Source: Clostridium lentum
GTDB lineage: Bacteria > Bacillota > Clostridia > Clostridiales > Clostridiaceae
Length of the DNA: 37,614 nucleotides
Assembly: GCF_014287815.1 (NCBI RefSeq)
Contig: NZ_JACOOQ010000023.1
Span: forward strand, 1-37,614
Direction of reading: 5' to 3'
The translations under genes were made by a program, and so were the position numbers. The notes beneath the pieces are model-generated. The model had not been told where the DNA came from. It worked only from the letters and a program-made list of their open reading frames with translations, and searched no databases. Shown here piece after piece: positions 33,702 through 37,614 of this stretch (position 1 is its first letter; the number at the start of each line of letters is the position of its first letter).

Positions 33702-33959
33702 AGCTATGGTGTTATTGCCACAAGAAACCACTGAACACATATAGCACTGTTTTTTGTAAATGGGAAATATCATAGACAAGGAATTGGTAAGAAATTATTT
33801 AAAACTGTACTTGATAATACTACTTCTAATAAAATCACAGTAAATTCATCACCATATGCTATTCCTGTATACCATAAGTTAGGATTTTATGATACTAATA
33901 AAGAACAAATAATCAATGGTTTAAGATTTACATCAATGGAACTAAAATTATCAGACTAA
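33702..33959 (+). pseudogene. GNAT acetyltransferase C-terminal remnant
   Basis: This is the only plus-strand coding trace. In frame it reads GVIATRNH, a TGA, then THIALFFVNGKYHRQGIGKK, LFKTVL and SSPYAIPVYHKLGFYDT to the stop at 33957-33959. This is the acetyl-CoA-binding half of a GNAT fold (motif Q/R-x-x-G-x-G/A is RQGIGK) followed by its C-terminal strands. The N-terminal half is absent and one nonsense codon interrupts it. Not functional. Confidence 0.82.
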
Positions 33960-33987
33960 TTTCCTTTTAATTACTATAATAGTATAT

Positions 33988-34033
33988 AAAAATAAATAGA
34001 AAAAGGAAGGCTTTCCTTTTTCTATTTATTTTT
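33988..34033. terminator. Bidirectional 21-bp perfect hairpin terminator
   Basis: AAAAATAAATAGAAAAAGGA and the next A pair exactly with their complement at 34013-34033 across a GGCT loop. It serves the acetyltransferase remnant from the left and the unknown gene at 34035 from the right. Confidence 0.8.
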
Positions 34034-34034
34034 A

Positions 34035-34531
34035 TTAAAATTTACTGTTAAACAGTTCAGCTCTATGTGCATATTTACTGCTAATATTCTTTGCATATCC
34101 CCAAAATTCTCCGTTACTCCACCATTTCCCTTTAGTCTCTTCACTACACTGTTTTATTATAAATCTTATAGCATTATTACATTCAAATGTTGCCTGCTTA
34201 TTATTTTCATCGTCTATAATACAAAAAAACAGCTTGTCTGAATAAATTAACTTATCTAACTTCTCTCTTTTATACTTTTCATAATAATTGAACCATTTCA
34301 TGTATATCAGCTCATCATCCTCATTAAATCTAAACATCACCAGTAACATAGTATAATTTTGGTCAGTTTTAAAAACTACAGCTTTTGAATTAACCATCGG
34401 AGAATTTCCTATCTTAACAATATTCTCTTTACTTGCTTTAATAAAAAATAAGGCTTTAGCTCAGATTCTACTTTTGCATCTAATAACACCATTGACCCAA
34501 CTTTCAAAAATTCTAAATCTTTAAATCCCAT
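34035..34531 (-). pseudogene. Unknown 165-residue protein, frameshifted in a poly-T tract
   Basis: From the ATG at 34531 (GGAAG at 34539-34543) the frame gives MGFKDLEFLKVGSMVLLDAK and ELKPY, then reaches six T (minus strand, 34443-34448) and stops soon after. With seven T it would continue FFIKASKENIVKIGNSPM and join the open frame that ends at 34035, giving about 165 residues. The second part alone can start at 34397 without a good ribosome binding site. The protein is unknown; its body has WF-rich strands and CSEETKGKWWSNGEFWGYAK near the end. It follows the RelE-UvrD gene by 59 nt and is probably its operon partner. Confidence 0.65.
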
Positions 34532-34590
34532 TATATTTCTTCCTTACTAATAATTTTTTTGTTTGTACATTTAGTCTAATTTAATCTAAT

Positions 34591-37143
34591 TTATTTAAAA
34601 TTGTCAAAGTTACTTTCAAGTAAATTCAATAACTCTAACTTCTCTTCATTAGTACTAACTATATCCATCATATTAAATAAGTCTACCACATATAGTTTTT
34701 CAAATAATAAATTAATATAATAGTTACTTACTGGTCCATTTCTTTTTAAATATTTAAAAGCTTGCATAGGGTTATTCAGCTTTCCAAGATATATTTCAGC
34801 TATTCGCTTAAAATTACCTACTTTCTCAAACCTATCTATCGCTTCTTGATAAAGTCCACTTTGTAAACAGTAAATCGCACTTTTTTCCCATTCTTTCTGC
34901 TTATCAAACCTTTTTATACCATACTCTTTAATTTTTTCATAATTATCTCTCTTGCTTCTTCTTGAAAAATAGTAATTATAAACTTTTTCATAGCATCCTG
35001 CCAAATCATAACACTTAACCATATTTTCATCATCATCTATCTCTTGATATATTTCTGCTGCTTGCTCATATAAATTTTTATCCATTAGTTCTTGTGCACT
35101 AGCTATTTTTATATATCTATCTCTCTCATTTATAAGTTTATCATCTTTAACCCTTTCGAAACATTCTCGTGCTGCTTCGTAATGCTTTTTGTTAAGTAAA
35201 TTGATACCTTGTAACATCCATTCTTCATCAGTGGTTTTTTCATCTAGACCAAGAATACCCGTATTTAAAAAATTTGCTTTTTTTATATTCTTATCTATAT
35301 CAGGATAATTCCAAAATATATAATTATCTGTATTTTCGTATATAATACAACCTCTCATTGCCCTAGTGATTGCAACATAAATAAGACTTGAATTATATTT
35401 AACAAAATCTTTTAGTTGTTTATTCGCATTCCACCTTGTACTTCTAAAGACCTTTTTCCACTTATTCTCACTATCTTTATCGCTACTAATTAAATTCCAC
35501 AAGATAACTGATTCAAATTCTAGTCCCTTTATTTCTTCTATTGTAAAAATCAACGGTGCTTGATTATATTTAAAAAGAAAAGAATCTTTCAATTCCTTCT
35601 TCTTATGTAGGTCTTTTACTATTATAGCCCTTAACGGTCCTAAATCTTTTAGCTCTTTAATAAGCTCTTCTTCATTAATATTAAGTAATTCTGGCTTATT
35701 TCCATATGGAAGTGAATCTAATGCTTGTACTTTATATTTCTTTTCTACAAATTTCTCTTGGAGCTTATTTACTTGATTAGCTAGATTTGCAATATTTCCA
35801 ATACACCTATAATTCTTATTTAAAGTATAAAGTTCTGGCTTTATATTAAATTCATTATAATACTGCTGCTTTAACTTTTCCCATCTAAATCCACTATGAT
35901 TTATTATTTGATGATCATCACCTGCTATTATTGTATTCTGAGGTTTTCCATTTGTAAGTAAAAATACTAATTTGAAATGTAGCTCGGTTAAATCTTGAAC
36001 TTCATCACAAATAACAAATTCATATTCTTCTCTACTTTTCTTTTCACCATTTAAATATTCTTTAATCAAATCTAATTCGTCAAAATACAGATTATCTTCT
36101 AATAAACTTTCATACCATTTGTATATTTTAAATGCTTTATCTCTATTTCCATAAAAATTCGGTGCCTCTAATTTAGTAAGTTTAAGATAATCTTCCTGCG
36201 ATATACTCTTTCTATTGATATCTACTTTCCATACACTCCTAATTTCTTCCCAAACCTTTAATGCTTCAAATTCTTTACTAGCACCTAATCCTCTAGAATA
36301 CACTTCATATTCACGAAGAAACCTTTCCTTCGTCATAGTCTTTCTAACACCTTTTTTCAATCCATCATATAACAAATCTTCAAAAGTTCTAAATTCTGTA
36401 TTTTTCTTATATTGACTTTCGTTCTCTAAACCTTTTATTAATCTATAGAATAAGTTTTTAGATTCATTTGCTAGCTTTTTATTTGAAGTAATATATAGCT
36501 TTTTCTTTTGTGGTTCCATCATAAGATTATAAAGTAATACTGTAGTCTTACCACTACCTGCAGTACCTGAAATAAGCTTAGGCAATGGCATATTTATTAT
36601 CTTTTTTTGTTCTTCAGATAATTTCAATCTAAAAGCTATAGACTCCTCTTCTGTCACATCATCTTGCTCCATAAACCTATACACATCTTCCTCAGTTATT
36701 TCAAAGCATCCAATATCATCTATCATGGCTGAAATATAATTCTGTTCAGGATATTTCTTTTCATCTTCTAATAACTGTATAGCTGTAACCTCTTCCTCTT
36801 CTTGCTCTTGTATATATAATTCCTCATTATATTCATCACCAATAATTTTTTTGGCCATTCTAATAACTTTATCATGCTCTATACATACATTATGTATATA
36901 CAATGGAGTGTCTGTACTTTCTTCCTTTTTACCAAGAGTAAATAAAAGTCTCTTGCCACTATCCTCTCTTGCTTCATAAATACATTTTCTCCTAGTAAAA
37001 CCATGAAGCTTCTTTACTCTTGTCCCACCTCCCCACAATCCATTTATTAGCCTTTCTATACTATCTAATGCATTTATTTTTTCACGTTTGCTTACTTTAT
37101 CTAAATCTTTCTTTGCATCTGGTAATAAATAATACTTATACAT
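34591..37143 (-). CDS. RelE-like/UvrD-helicase/TPR fusion protein
   Basis: An 850-aa protein in three parts. Residues 1-100 resemble a RelE/YoeB-type fold (YYLLPDAKKDLDKVSKREK, RRKCIYEARE, KRLLFTLGKKEE). Residues 185-640 form a UvrD/Rep SF1 helicase with GTAGSGKT (193-200), DEVQD (380-384), AGDDHQII (407-414) and VAITRAMRG (590-598). Residues 640-850 are tetratricopeptide-like repeats (HYEAARECFERV, LYEQAAEIYQEI, LYQEAIDRFEKV). The mixture resembles stand-alone UvrD-type defence helicases, but the RelE-like end is unusual and could be a nucleic-acid-binding relic or an RNase. A GAGG lies before the ATG. It appears intact and probably co-transcribed with the downstream 165-aa gene. Confidence 0.82.
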   Translation of the reverse strand: MYKYYLLPDAKKDLDKVSKREKINALDSIERLINGLWGGGTRVKKLHGFTRRKCIYEAREDSGKRLLFTLGKKEESTDTPLYIHNVCIEHDKVIRMAKKIIGDEYNEELYIQEQEEEEVTAIQLLEDEKKYPEQNYISAMIDDIGCFEITEEDVYRFMEQDDVTEEESIAFRLKLSEEQKKIINMPLPKLISGTAGSGKTTVLLYNLMMEPQKKKLYITSNKKLANESKNLFYRLIKGLENESQYKKNTEFRTFEDLLYDGLKKGVRKTMTKERFLREYEVYSRGLGASKEFEALKVWEEIRSVWKVDINRKSISQEDYLKLTKLEAPNFYGNRDKAFKIYKWYESLLEDNLYFDELDLIKEYLNGEKKSREEYEFVICDEVQDLTELHFKLVFLLTNGKPQNTIIAGDDHQIINHSGFRWEKLKQQYYNEFNIKPELYTLNKNYRCIGNIANLANQVNKLQEKFVEKKYKVQALDSLPYGNKPELLNINEEELIKELKDLGPLRAIIVKDLHKKKELKDSFLFKYNQAPLIFTIEEIKGLEFESVILWNLISSDKDSENKWKKVFRSTRWNANKQLKDFVKYNSSLIYVAITRAMRGCIIYENTDNYIFWNYPDIDKNIKKANFLNTGILGLDEKTTDEEWMLQGINLLNKKHYEAARECFERVKDDKLINERDRYIKIASAQELMDKNLYEQAAEIYQEIDDDENMVKCYDLAGCYEKVYNYYFSRRSKRDNYEKIKEYGIKRFDKQKEWEKSAIYCLQSGLYQEAIDRFEKVGNFKRIAEIYLGKLNNPMQAFKYLKRNGPVSNYYINLLFEKLYVVDLFNMMDIVSTNEEKLELLNLLESNFDNFK

Positions 37144-37264
37144 TTTAAATCCTCTATATTTTTTTATAATTTATTCTTATATCGTAATAATATGTGAATT
37201 CCTTTAACACTTATATCCATTTAATACATTAAAATATAAAGTTTCCTTATATAATTAAATAAAA

Positions 37265-37299
37265 GAGCCTCTTTCAAATTCATTTCTTGAACGAAGCTC
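37265..37299 (-). terminator. Hairpin terminator upstream of the RelE-UvrD gene
   Basis: An inverted repeat of about 13 bp with two mismatches (GAGC..TTCAA/TTGAA..GCTC) and TTTTATTT after it on the minus strand. It separates the intron fragment from the promoter region of the RelE-UvrD gene. The 37144-37264 stretch shows only AT-rich promoter-like sequence. Confidence 0.5.
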
Positions 37300-37342
37300 C
37301 TATCTGAATGTACTTTTACACTTTATTACTTTATAATAATAA

Positions 37343-37436
37343 ATCGAGTAGGAGCTAAATAATTATTTTATTTAGCGTCCTCTCACACCACCGCACGTAC
37401 CGTCCGGTATACGGCGGTTCTTTAAGTTTGGTCTTA
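37343..37436 (-). ncRNA. 3' end of a group II intron (domains V-VI), truncated by IS3
   Basis: On the minus strand the segment at 37388-37420 folds as the domain V hairpin (ACCGCCGTATACCG, GACG loop, GTACGTGCGGTGG), followed by the usual GTGTGAGAGG. A second hairpin, GCTAAAT...ATTTAGC (37354-37376), is domain VI, and CTACTCGAT marks the 3' splice end near 37343. The reverse transcriptase ORF and domains I-IV are missing, because the IS3 copy starts at 37437. It cannot splice alone. Confidence 0.75.
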
Positions 37437-37614
37437 TGTCAATATTTTGGACACAAAAAGTCAAACTTTTTTATGCTGCACTTCTAACTAATAATTCACA
37501 TTGTTCTGGTGTCATGTAATTAATAGAAGAGTGTATCCTTTTTCTGTTATACCAACCTTCAATATATTTAAATATAGCTATATTGGCTTCTTCGAAGGTG
37601 CGATATGTATTTTT
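37437..37614 (-). mobile_element. IS3-family element, second copy (cut by the window edge)
   Basis: 178 nt matching the first copy (22530 onward) with about 11 differences, so roughly 94% identity. It has the same TGTCAATATTTTGGACACA end and the same orientation. It sits inside the group II intron remnant. Both copies are also preceded by GTCTTA, so the true end may lie up to 6 nt further out. Confidence 0.85.
37471..37614 (-). CDS. IS3 transposase OrfB, C-terminal part (partial)
   Basis: The last 47 residues and the stop of OrfB: YIEGWYNRKRIHSSINYMTP, then DQCELLVRSAA (the first copy has QCELLARSAA and KRLHSS). The catalytic core lies beyond the window. The frame is open to the edge, so whether this copy is complete cannot be judged. 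Confidence 0.85.
   Translation of the reverse strand, partial: KNTYRTFEEANIAIFKYIEGWYNRKRIHSSINYMTPEQCELLVRSAA

Noticed and set aside
1..37614. CRISPR array or tRNA genes
   Set aside because: No regularly spaced repeats and no tRNA-like GC-rich cloverleaf were seen; the repeats found are terminators, operators and IS ends.
22530..37614. Functional composite transposon
   Set aside because: The IS copies are diverged, the second is cut by the window, and one end shows deletion rather than clean insertion, so only recombination potential is claimed.

Overview
This is a very AT-rich, low-GC Firmicute window. Codon use (AAA, ATA, TTA), strong AGGAGG-type ribosome binding sites, occasional TTG starts and the protein families all point to Clostridium sensu stricto; the species cannot be fixed from the sequence alone. 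Every intact gene in 37.6 kb is on the minus strand. The only plus-strand coding trace is a decayed acetyltransferase. The window is best read as a defence island: several complete or near-complete anti-plasmid/anti-phage cassettes, separated by terminators and mixed with insertion-sequence debris and broken genes.

Region 1 (1-6.2 kb) is a Wadjet operon transcribed jetD-jetA-jetB-jetC, with the C-terminus of the JetC SMC-like ATPase cut by the window edge. Upstream lie a DpnD/PcfM-like small gene, the C-terminal remnant of a WYL regulator and a MazG-like pyrophosphohydrolase (6.2-7.2 kb). Region 2 (7.2-15.2 kb) is a PLD-nuclease/SF2-helicase fusion gene and a tight four-gene cassette: GHKL ATPase, two unknown proteins and an SF2 helicase. 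I cannot match this cassette to a named system. Region 3 (15.3-19.5 kb) is a two-gene McrB-like GTPase plus DUF2357/McrC-like nuclease cassette.

Region 4 (19.5-22.5 kb) holds a decayed stretch, a frameshifted HTH gene, two unknown genes and an intact WYL regulator. A 37-bp palindromic site lies in front of the 135-aa unknown gene and recurs in front of the Wadjet operon, which suggests that a WYL-type repressor links the two.

Region 5 (22.5-37.6 kb) is bounded by two same-orientation copies of one IS3-family element, about 94% identical over the overlap. Inside are an IS256 remnant, a three-gene pPIWI-RE system (nuclease, DinG-like FeS helicase, pPIWI-RE protein) with a perfect 18-bp palindrome over its likely promoter, a secreted CAP-domain protein, a HEPN/MNT toxin-antitoxin pair, a membrane protein, the acetyltransferase remnant, a frameshifted unknown gene, a RelE-like/UvrD/TPR fusion protein, and the 3' end of a group II intron.

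The least explained parts are the GHKL cassette (9.8-15.1 kb), the RelE-UvrD-TPR protein with its downstream partner, and the shared WYL-type operator. The pPIWI-RE family is known from comparative genomics, but this locus adds regulatory detail.
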